A stretch of DNA of 64,000 bases, taken from positions 19,064,082 through 19,128,081 of the forward strand of contig NC_067207.1 in the NCBI RefSeq assembly GCF_026262505.1, written 5' to 3'. The stretch comes from Trichomonas vaginalis G3 (taxonomy: Eukaryota; Parabasalia; Trichomonadida; Trichomonadidae). A model generated the notes under the pieces. That model ran no database searches and was not told the origin of the DNA. It saw only the letters and a program-made list of their open reading frames with translations. The position numbers and the translations under genes are program-made. Shown here piece by piece: positions 50,928 through 59,700 of this stretch; position 1 is the first letter of the stretch; every line of letters begins with the position of its first letter.

Positions 50928-51885
50928 ATGACGAATCCAAACAAGGACCCCTATGTTTCTAAGGCAACAAAGAAAGCACTCATGGTAAAAATCTTTAGTT
51001 CAACACCAAATGCTTGGTTTATGGATATCTTGGAAAACATTCCGAGGTATAGAGAAGATGGACCACCATACTGGCTAATATTTGTCGGTCAAAACACAAG
51101 ATACTGTGAAGCCATACATTATGGTCCAAAATATTTTAGATGTGAAAACTGCTTTGACAATATTCGTTGACAAATACCATCCAACAAAACTGACATCTGA
51201 CTGTGAAAGTTCTTTCAAATCAGACGATATTAAAAACTACCTGCGTTCAAAAAATGTAAACCAATATTTCATTGTCGACCAAAACCATTCTGCTCTTGGT
51301 GTCATTGACAGTTGTATAAAAATCTTAAGAGACTTAAATCAACCACAAGGTGGTGAAGCAAATGAAATGTCATATGACGACAAATATAGACACTTCTCCA
51401 TGGCAAAGATGAGACAAGTTTTAAATATTTACAATAACCGTAAACAAAAAGGTTTGGGAAACCACTCCCCCGAAGAAATGAAAAACAACCCTGGCTTAGA
51501 GAAAGACTATATATTTAACAATTTAGTCAAAAGAGACAAACAAGAAAGAATGCCGGGCTTCAAACTTCAGAAAGGTGACAAAGTAAAAATAGAAATACCT
51601 AAACGCGACCCATATGAAAATACTATTGACTATGACAACAATGGGAACCCGACAGGTACTCACGTTCGTGTTCGTAAAAATAGAAGAAAGTATACAAGAG
51701 AATATTATGAAGTTTTAGGCAAACATGGCAAAATGTACAGACTGCAAGCAGAAGATAAAACTACTATTGTCAGACCTCGTTTCAAACTTGTTAAGGTTCA
51801 AGGTGGTATACTTTCAAAGACAGTTCCTAACAAATATAAGACAACTCCTGACGAATATGCTAAAGAAGTTGAAAATGACGACTAA
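50928..51885 (+). pseudogene. Maverick integrase (rve type), one frameshift
   Basis: Two frames: 50928-~51150 and ~51140-51885, about 318 codons. First catalytic Asp in AWFMDILENIPR, second in TSDCESSF; 35 residues later, in NHSALGVIDSCIKILRDLNQ, the third position is Asp rather than Glu. The C-terminal part is a basic SH3-like DNA-binding fold (REYYEVLGKHGKMYRLQAED, VRPRFKLVKV). This enzyme integrates the element and makes the 5-6 bp target duplications. The stop codon (51883-51885) overlaps that of the convergent tail-fibre gene. Confidence 0.85.
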
Positions 51886-53114
51886 GCAATTCTATACATG
51901 CGTAAACTGTCATGTAAGGTGGCATGTAGTCTTTACTTTGTCCTGTTGTTTGCGTATACCCTGAAACGCGATGTGTATGGTTTCCTTCTCCCTGTGTGCT
52001 ACCCCAGAAACAATTTATAGCAAACTGAACGTTGTCTTTAACATCATATCCTTTACCTTTTTTCATTGCTGACCAATCCCAAAATCTATGCTTATGCCAA
52101 CCTGCTTCAGATGTAGTTAAATCTATGTAGTGACTGTGCGCAGGTAAGTTTTCACCTGAAATCGTTTTACTTCCACCTGTTTCCTTTGAAGAGTTTGCAC
52201 AATACAAAAACCTGTCGACTATTTGAGTCCAAGTTCCAAAACCAAGTACTACTTCTGGTCTGGTAGAGTTCATTGACGTGTAAATAGAACCTATAGGATA
52301 TACTGTTTGAAGTATTTCAATCTTTAATGTTTGAAGCTCTGTTTTGTCAGCTTTTTTATCATATAAATCTTGAGCAGTGAATTTAACATTGTTTCATCCT
52401 CCATGACATAGACATTTCTACATCTAATGTATCTCATCGTTGTTATGTCTTCTTCCGATGTTAAACCTTGTGGAAAGTTAGGAGGTTTCCAATTTAATAC
52501 ATCCCCACCAGCTCCTTCAACCGTTCTTCAATATTTTCTATACCAACAGTTGCGAAGAAATCGTGTGTATGTCCAACGTCACTTTTCCTGTTTAAGGTTT
52601 CTTGTAAGTTTGTAATATTTGCAATGGTATGTGTATGAGTCTTTTTAGAATATTCTTTGTCAGCTCTTGTCACTTCACTTGACATTTTATTGTCAACATA
52701 TGTTTTATCTGCTTTGTCATCTAACATTGCTGGTAGTTCATCTACGTCATAGATGTTATGTGTATGATGTTTTTGTGGGTATGTTCTATCTGTCCATGCG
52801 AGAATATAGTCTCTTGTTGCATCTACATACTCTTTGTCAGCTTTGTTGTCAATATCTGCCTTCAAAAGAAGTTCATCTATAGGTTTCTCGTTTAAAGTTC
52901 TTTTTGTTGGATTTATACAAACAGTATGGTTCTTGTTGTCTTGAAACAGAAACTCGTCTGTTAAAGGGTTTATCGTCAGTTTTAAGTTTCCTTCTTTCAA
53001 TGACTCAGATATCTTAGAATAGTTTGAAAAGTTTGTTGTGTTCTTATTTAGAGCTTGTACAATGAGTTGTCGGTTGTGTTGTATTTCTCTCATAGACGCT
53101 GTTTCTTTCGACAT
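51882..53114 (-). pseudogene. Phage-type tail-fibre/collar protein, frameshifted
   Basis: Coding sense of ~410 codons: frame 53114-52494 (MSKETASMREIQHNRQLIVQ), ~52500-52390, ~52390-51900, and a last shift to TAG at 51882-51884. N-terminal part is helical; then repeats with KADKEYVD, KADKTYVDNK, KKTHTHTIANI, KSDVGHTHDF, as in trimeric phage fibres. The C-terminal part is a T4 gp12-like collar domain: YPIGSIYTSMNSTRPEVVLG, FGTWTQIVDRFLYC, ENLPAHSHYI, NHTHRVSG, YMPPYMTVYA. In phages this domain is a receptor-binding tip with metal-binding His-x-His motifs. In a Polinton it would suit host-surface attachment of a virion. At least three breaks in this copy. Confidence 0.8.
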
Positions 53115-53132
53115 TTTTATTCTAGATAAAAT
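53115..53132. promoter_or_regulatory. Compact divergent promoter
   Basis: 18 bp (ttttattctagataaa with flanks) between the tail-fibre ATG at 53114 and the ATG at 53133. Nearly palindromic about TCTAGA and similar to 38150-38167. Confidence 0.5.
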
Positions 53133-53980
53133 ATGCTTTCAATAGAAAAAGAAAATTCTAGAGTTGCTACAACTAAACCATTAGATGAACTTTTTACGAA
53201 TGTCGGTCAAAAGTTTGAGACAGAGACCGTAAAGCATGAAGGCTATCGTTTTGACTACCCGTTAAGATGGCTAAGAGACCCATCCGTCACAAAAGCTATT
53301 GGCTTTCGTAGAATGAAATTCATTTCAGAAGCCATACATGGTTTCCCATTTACGGTCGCTTTTGAAATTCGATACTATAACAAAGAGAAACGTACGTATG
53401 AGAAATTTGAACAGGGAAAACTTTTACAAGTGAATTTGCTTGTAAACTTAGAAACAACTCTTCAAGCTTTTCAAGAAAAAATAAACGATATCTATCTCGA
53501 ATATGCAAAACAGTACAACATTGACGAAGGAGAGTACCATCTCGATATTATATATGACAGGAAAAATGCAACTGTTAAAATCAATAGAATAGAAGACCTT
53601 GGAGAAGACGTTTATATTTCTACAAAATATAACAACTTGGCATGGTATAGGTTTCTGAGGATGTTAAATCAGCCTGCAGAATATCCAGTACACCCGGACT
53701 TTTATGAAGTCGAAACCCTAATGGAACATATGAAAATGTTTTCGACTCAGATGCTATTATAGTTCATGCTTCATTTTCTGGTGCACAAAACTCTTTTTTA
53801 TGCTTGGCAAATGACTTTTACGAAAAACCTACAAAGTTATACGAACCACCAAGTGGAAGTATTTCAGACTTTCAAGTATGGTTTACTACAGATGGAAGAA
53901 AGAGAATAATTCCATTATACCATGCGTTTTACTTAGAACTTAGTTTCATAATACAACTACTATCGAACGTAAAAATATAA
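53133..53980 (+). pseudogene. Maverick protein of the 'YRFDYPxRWL' family, frameshifted copy
   Basis: Paralogue of 47311-48171. Frame 53133-~53720 carries TKPLDELFTNVG, YRFDYPLRWL, KAIGFRR, FLRMLNQP; a one-base shift near 53725 continues into VVHASFSGAQNSFLCL, YEPPSGSISDFQVWF and stops at 53978-53980. The two genes lie on opposite strands 5 kb apart. Adjacent to the fibre gene, so a capsid-decoration or receptor role is conceivable. Confidence 0.65.
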
Positions 53981-53982
53981 TT

Positions 53983-54225
53983 TTAATACGGTTGAGGTGT
54001 TGGATTTGTTGCCAACTAGACTGTGGTGCAGGTTCAGGCTGTTGTATAACAGGAGCTTGTTCTTCTGGTTCAGGGTCTTTAGGTATAATACCAACGAACT
54101 GACCTACTCTTTTGCCAATATTTTTGACTCCGTTCCATACTCCCCTTCCTACGGTTTTATTCCATTCCATATACCTCTTCCAACATTTCGAAAGAAGTTT
54201 CCAATACTACTGAAGAACCCATTTT
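53983..54225 (-). pseudogene. Small amphipathic protein, frameshifted
   Basis: The start (ATG 54225) is followed by frames giving FFSSIGNFFRNVGRGIW and VGRGVWNGVKNIGKRVGQF, then a Pro/Glu/Gln region and NPTPQPY before TAA 53983-53985. Composition matches the N-terminal amphipathic type of 50509-50910. At least two single-base breaks. Convergent with the 53133 gene, stops 2 bp apart. Confidence 0.5.
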
Positions 54226-54240
54226 ACTATATGTAAAAAT

Positions 54241-54602
54241 CTAATGTCCACCTAGTCTCTTACGTTTCCTGTTGAGTTCCATAGCATTCTTTAACTGGAG
54301 CTCATACATTCTATTTCTCCTCTGGTAGAAAACATACTCTGGGTCAACTCCTGTGTTCGCGTCATCTGCATAGAGTTGTTTATATCCACTTCGGGGTTTG
54401 TATAAAACTCTTTCCATCTCATATTTGCATACCATGGTGGTAAGCCTAACGCAGCGTCATTTGACATGGCAGTTTGCATTTGTACATCTGTTGGCACTTG
54501 ACCATAGTTTGCCATTGCAGTTTGTATTCTAACTTCATTTGGAATATTCTCTGGGTTTGGTTGTCCAGGTTGCTGTGCATTCGCTAAGTTCTGTGCGTCC
54601 AT
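54241..54602 (-). pseudogene. Hypothetical Maverick protein, one frameshift
   Basis: Frame from ATG 54602 (MDAQNLANAQQPGQPNPENI, with two repeats of QTAMANYG/QTAMSND) shifts near 54380 to the frame ending at 54241 (YADDANTGVDPEYVFYQRRN ... LNRKRKRLGGH). About 120 residues, Gln/Asn-rich with a basic end. Family unknown. Confidence 0.55.
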
Positions 54603-54625
54603 TTAATATTAGATAAAAATATCTC

Positions 54626-54757
54626 TTACGAGTACATATGCTGAACATTTGCAGGCATTGGTTCATCTTCATATTCTCTATATCTTTCTGCCACGTCAAA
54701 TAAGTAAATGACACAATGGAAAAAACCTAAAACAAGTAGTCCTATTTCAAACCACAT
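54626..54757 (-). CDS. Small membrane protein, 43 residues
   Basis: ATG 54757, MWFEIGLLVLGFFHCVIYLF (one transmembrane helix) then a short acidic tail ending NVQHMYS, TAA at 54626-54628. Preceded by tttactagtaagtaa. It overlaps the last 16 bp of the methyltransferase gene. Single-span small membrane proteins are common in virophage-like elements. Confidence 0.5.
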   Translation of the reverse strand: MWFEIGLLVLGFFHCVIYLFDVAERYREYEDEPMPANVQHMYS

Positions 54758-55560
54758 TTACTTACTAGTAAAATTTCTTTGTTATGACACTTTCTCCGGT
54801 TTATAGGACCTCTCTCATATTCTATCTTGTCATATCTAAACTCATAGTCATGTATGTCCTCTAACCATCTCATAACGGTTTCCAAACCACTTTTATCGGA
54901 TGTAAAGTAAAAGCATGGATGGTTATGTATAACGTCTAAAGTTTCTAAAGAGTCTCTCAAAGTCCAGTCTACTTGGTATTGAAAATCCCATGTGTTATAG
55001 AACGGCGGGTCCACTATAAAGAAAACATTTTCCTTGTCTTTATATTTTTCATACAACTCTGTCCAATGACATCTCACAAACTCTATACCCTCAATATATT
55101 TTTCTATGTCCTCTTTGAAAACATTTGTATAGTTAAGATATAAAACTTTTGACATAAGTGTTTCAATGTCATGAACTCTTATAGAACCACTATATAATAG
55201 TCTAGCAGATATACTATCCCAGTCTATATATTCTGCTTTTTTCAAAACCTCTCTGACAGTATTTTTCTTATCTAATGGTATACGTTCCATCTTACCTATA
55301 GGTATCTTTTCTTTCAACTCACTCAATATTTTATTTGTGTCTGGTATATGTTTGAGACGGTTCATATAGTTGTCGAAGTCATTGCATATAATCTTTGAGT
55401 CAGGAAATACAGTATGGCACAAATGGGATATATAGAAACTTCCACCGAACAAATCTACAAATGTTAGACCATTCGGTAGTTTCTTAAGTTCTCTCAATAG
55501 AATATCTTTACATCTACTCTTATTTCCAAAGAAGGGTAACGGTGGTTTTGTGAAATTCAT
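54742..55560 (-). CDS. Dam-like N6-adenine DNA methyltransferase (D12 class)
   Basis: 272 residues, intact, from ATG 55560 (MNFTKPPLPFFGNKSRCKDI). FFGNKSRCKDILL corresponds to the S-adenosylmethionine-binding start (compare PFxxxGxK in Dam), FVDLFGGS is motif I, and VDPPFYNT is the catalytic (D/N)PP(Y/F) motif IV. It would methylate adenine in element or host DNA; the target site cannot be predicted. N6-methyladenine is the main DNA modification reported in T. vaginalis, so an element-borne enzyme could contribute. The open frame extends to 55668 but lacks sense. Promoter: catttttattaaatataaa. Confidence 0.85.
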   Translation of the reverse strand: MNFTKPPLPFFGNKSRCKDILLRELKKLPNGLTFVDLFGGSFYISHLCHTVFPDSKIICNDFDNYMNRLKHIPDTNKILSELKEKIPIGKMERIPLDKKNTVREVLKKAEYIDWDSISARLLYSGSIRVHDIETLMSKVLYLNYTNVFKEDIEKYIEGIEFVRCHWTELYEKYKDKENVFFIVDPPFYNTWDFQYQVDWTLRDSLETLDVIHNHPCFYFTSDKSGLETVMRWLEDIHDYEFRYDKIEYERGPINRRKCHNKEILLVSKCGLK

Positions 55561-55617
55561 TTTATATTTAATAAAAATGTTTTTTTCCTGAAAAGTGACA
55601 GAAAAGTGACAAAACAT

Positions 55618-56131
55618 GTACGAAGAAGTCTTGACAAAACATTTTACGAAGAAGTCTTGACAAAACATTTACGAAGAAGTCTTGACAAAACATTTACGAA
55701 GAAATCATGAGTTTTCTACGATGTTAGAAAACATGTTAGAAAACGTGTTAGATCTAACATTCTAACATAAACATTATTTTTGGGTCATTTACGCTCATTA
55801 CGAAGAAGTCTTGACAAAACATTTACGAAGAAGTCTTGACAAAACATTTACGAAGAAGTCTTGACAAAACATTTACGAAGAAGTCTTGACAAAACATTTA
55901 CGAAGAAGTCTTGACAAAACATTTACGAAGAAGTCTTGACAAAACATTTACGAAGAAGTCTTGACAAAACATTTACGAAGAAGTCTTGACAAAACATGAA
56001 AACATATATAATTTGTGAAAAGCTCCTGGAAGACCTCCGAATAAAAACTTCATTTATGTGGGCTAGAAGGCACGAAGTGCCTGGAAGACCACCCCAAGAA
56101 AAAAAAAACTTCATTATACCAATCATCCTCA
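55618..56131. repeat. Right subterminal repeats of the Maverick
   Basis: 26-bp units (tacgaagaagtcttgacaaa + acattt): three copies at 55619-55695 and about eight at 55798-55998, with one GTTAGATCTAAC repeat (centre 55747) between. A second, imperfect copy of the terminal hairpin lies at 56060-56090. No gene. Confidence 0.85.
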
Positions 56132-56166
56132 GGGCTAGAAGGCACGAAGTGCCTGGAAGCCCCACT

Positions 56167-56204
<38 letters not shown>
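56132..56204 (-). repeat. Right terminus of the Maverick: hairpin and T-run
   Basis: Hairpin at 56132-56162, then CCACTCCC and 35 consecutive T. Inverted match to 31707-31781. Confidence 0.85.
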
Positions 56205-56209
56205 CCATA
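56205..56209 (+). repeat. Target site duplication (right), CCATA
   Basis: Same five bases as 31702-31706. Confidence 0.65.
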
Positions 56210-56781
56210 TATATTATATAACTATAGAATATCAGTTTCTCAAAAATTTAAAGTTTTATTTTGATGAAATTGAAGGTTTATCAGAAATTAAATTAGAAAC
56301 AGGAATATTCAGAATGTGAATAGAATCTTTCTTATTTCTAATTCGAAGAGGGCATAATGAAAGAGAATATAAACTGTTAAGTTCGATTTTTGTCATAAAC
56401 ACAGAATTCTGAATATTTTCATTTGCAGACCCTACTTGTCCATCTTGAATATAAAATAAATTAGAAGCTCAGTTCCCTTTGAATAAACTTTTATTTACTG
56501 AACGTACGACGTTTGAGACATCAAAAATTCCAAAATAGAATTGTAACGCTACAATATCAATATAAAAAAAGTGGAAAATTGAATGAATTCTGATCGTGTT
56601 TTTTCACTTTTTTCCCACTCTAGAATGATACACATGATAAACAAAAAAGAATAGAAGAATATTTGCTTGTTAATATAATAACTAATACACTAAAAGTGTT
56701 GTTTATTTCAAATAAGAAAAGAATTCACATTATTACAAACAAAAAAAATATTATAAAAAATATAAAACAGAATATATAAAA
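56210..56781. other. Right flank of the Maverick
   Basis: About 570 bp of AT-rich DNA up to the stop of the exportin gene. TAAA signals follow that stop on the reverse strand. No gene seen. Confidence 0.5.
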
Positions 56782-59700
56782 TTAAAAATGTAAAGAAGCC
56801 AATTCATTCGCAATGTGTGAAACAGCACTTTCTTCCATGCTCTCAGATGTGAAGTCTATAAACCCTGGCACATCTTCGAACTGGTGTTTCAAGTTCTTCT
56901 TCATTTCGTCCATCTCAATAATGATCAAATCCGGATCCATACTCGAAATCTGTCTGACAGAAACCAAGAAATTCTTCAAACAATTTCTAAACTCTTCATC
57001 CGGAGTATTTTCATTAAACAGAACAGTCAATATATCTCCTATTTCAGAAGGTGTTTCAGTAGGAAACATCTGGCAAAGAGAAGAACCAAGTTCTATTGCC
57101 TGTTGTTTAATTATCTGCAAATTCACAATTGTTTTAATCAGCATAACTTGGTATCTAAAAGAAGATTTCGTGGAAGTATCAGCCAATACTTGGAAAGCAA
57201 ACAACATCAAATCCATTGCATTCCTTTCACAAAACTGCTCAAATATCTCTCCGCCAATTCTTGATAATCCATTAATCAGCTCATTCATCGCTCTGATCGC
57301 TATTTCATTCGTATTCGACATTGGATGGTTGCAGCCCCATTTCAAACACTCGATGAAGCTGTCTTGATCTTCTTCTGGTATCATTGCAATGAATCGCGGT
57401 GAATCAAGACATAGATGCCTCATAAATGTTAAAAATGAGTCCCTGAATTCAGGAATTTCATTCAATTCGTCGCCAACAATAGAAACAACTGGTCTGTATA
57501 ATTTGTTCAGGATTTCATCAAGATAAGGTGCTACTAAGTTTCCGTAGTATTTTATGATGTTTGAACAGTACTCAAACACTTTGGGAACACGGAAACAAGA
57601 TAGACTTGATGAGAATTCGTCTAAAACGTAAATTAAAACGTTGGAAATCAAAAATTCCGAGGCAAAAACGTCATCTCGTATGACATGACATAATAAACAA
57701 AGATATGAGAGTAGAATGGACCGGATTCTCATAGATGCTGCGGTTTCCCGCCAGTAATCAACACGGGGATCGGCGTAAAACTGTTTGATTAAATCGGAAA
57801 ATCTTTGATAGTAATTTATGAAGAATTGGGCGGATTGCTTGATCAAGTCTGGTATGAACTCGTGTAAATATGCAACTGTTTTGTCGATACAGCCAATAAT
57901 GACAAAGAAATCTTCATATGATTCGAAATCGTTCTGAGAAATCTTCTCCCAGGCTTCGTTCATCTTCTGTACAAGGAACTCCATGATCTGGTTAGACAAT
58001 TCATGGCGAGATTCAACGGGAGCTGCTAAAACAACGATACCGATAAATTCAAACATAGGGGGAACAAAGTCAGAAAACAAGGGGTGGATGATTATTTCGG
58101 TTTGTTCGATAATACTCGTTATGAGGGTCATATCGCCTGTTGCTGTGTAAAATTCGTCTTTGCAACGACAGCCGATCTTTTTAAGCGTATCTACTGCATA
58201 CTCTTGAATTTCAATTATATCGTACTGCATCGATTCAATTATTTTTGTGAATGTCATCACAAAATATTCTGTGTTTCGCTTCAAAAAGTCGGTATATTGT
58301 GTACACATAAACATGAAGCCGATCGCGGCGGCTTTGAAGAGTTCCCCGTGTTCGGTGTCCTCTGTCATGATTCTTAAGTATGGTTCAAAGAAGGATGGAT
58401 TCAATTCGTCCTCGATTTCGGATACAATTGCACCGGCAACTGCTCCATAAGCGTAACTCATGGAGAGAATGCCATTTGGATCGAGAGTTCCGTTTGTAAA
58501 CTCTGAATGGCGCTCTTTAAAGGCTAAAAGAGTGGCTTGTGTGTCAAGATTTGTTATGAAAACTAAGATTTCTCTGGCGTTTGAATATTGTGAGCCAAAA
58601 CCATGGCCACTGATAAGTCTGCGATGTTCTGTGCCATCGGATTCACAGAAACTTGTGCTTTGATGAGGAGATGGCATTCTATTTATTAAAATCTGACGAA
58701 GATATGGAAATAGTTCAACATATATGGGTGTAACTTCGAGATTGATCTTTTGTGTGATGTTAATATAGATTCTTCTTAAAATTTGGACCCAATATTCCAA
58801 TAAATCTTCAAAAATGTCTGTTTTTGAGTCTGTAATATCTAATAACCAATCAAGTAATATTTTGAGATTCTGTTCGTGCTCTTCGACTTCGACAATTGTA
58901 TAATATTGTTGTAAGAACTCTATAATGGCTGTAACAAAGTATTCGACAAATTCATCGTCACCTGATAATTTTTGTGCCTCTATAAAACTGTTTCCAATTG
59001 AGCTGCTGAGTTTTCCAACGATTAAATCGAAAAGTTGACCGAGAAAAGGGTAAAGCTCTTCAGGAATGTCTTCCATGGATACGATATTTGTAATAACGCC
59101 GATAACAGCAACGCAAAGATCTGAATTCAGAAGATATTTCGTAAGAAGTTCGTTAAGAAGCGAAGACTGTAACAAAACCTCTGGATTTAAGTAAGTAACA
59201 AGACGTCCAAGTGTTGCAAGCGAAGACTGAATCAACGAAGTGTTATTTGTTTCGAATGTTTCTTGAATCAAGTTAATTATTGAATCTATGTATTTTTCGA
59301 GTTCCTCTTTCATTTCCTGTGATCTCACTGATGTCAGAGAGTTCTCGAAACATTCCTCAACTTCATCAGCAAGTGTAGATAAAATCGAAAATACGTTTTT
59401 GCAGTGATTTTGAGATTTATGAGACATCTGAAGTAGATCTGAAAGGAATGACGGCCACCGTTCTGGAAAATCGTATTTAGCGATCTCTACAAGAATTAAA
59501 TTTGCCTCACTGATGTGACTTTGTTCTCCGTTGTTTTCGATGTAATTGTCGATGAATATGTTGATATATTGCTTGATCTCTTCCTTGAAATCATTAGGTA
59601 GACTTAACCATCTGAATTTCACGGCATCTAACAAAGCAGTTAAGGCAATATACTTAGTACCTGATGAAAATTCTGACCCTAAAACATCTTTGACACATTT

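Larger units (their letters stand above)
31707..56204. mobile_element. Maverick/Polinton self-synthesising-type transposon (24.5 kb)
   Basis: Bounded by matching inverted ends (A33 / T35, then an identical hairpin and 26-bp minisatellites) and a 5-bp duplication. It carries the Polinton signature genes: rve integrase, packaging ATPase, double-jelly-roll major capsid and penton-like minor capsid, plus an SF3 helicase, KilA-N proteins, HNH endonuclease, adenine methyltransferase and a phage-like tail fibre. Genes are tightly packed on both strands. I find no DNA polymerase B and no adenain protease. Many genes carry single-base frameshifts, so this copy is probably defective. Confidence 0.95.

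Noticed and set aside
55798-55998. Regular 26-bp repeats considered as a CRISPR array
   Set aside because: The units are directly adjacent with no unique spacers; it is a minisatellite at a transposon end in a eukaryotic genome.
31707-56204. Element considered as an LTR retrotransposon or retrovirus
   Set aside because: Ends are inverted, not direct, repeats and no reverse transcriptase is present; the gene set is that of a Polinton.
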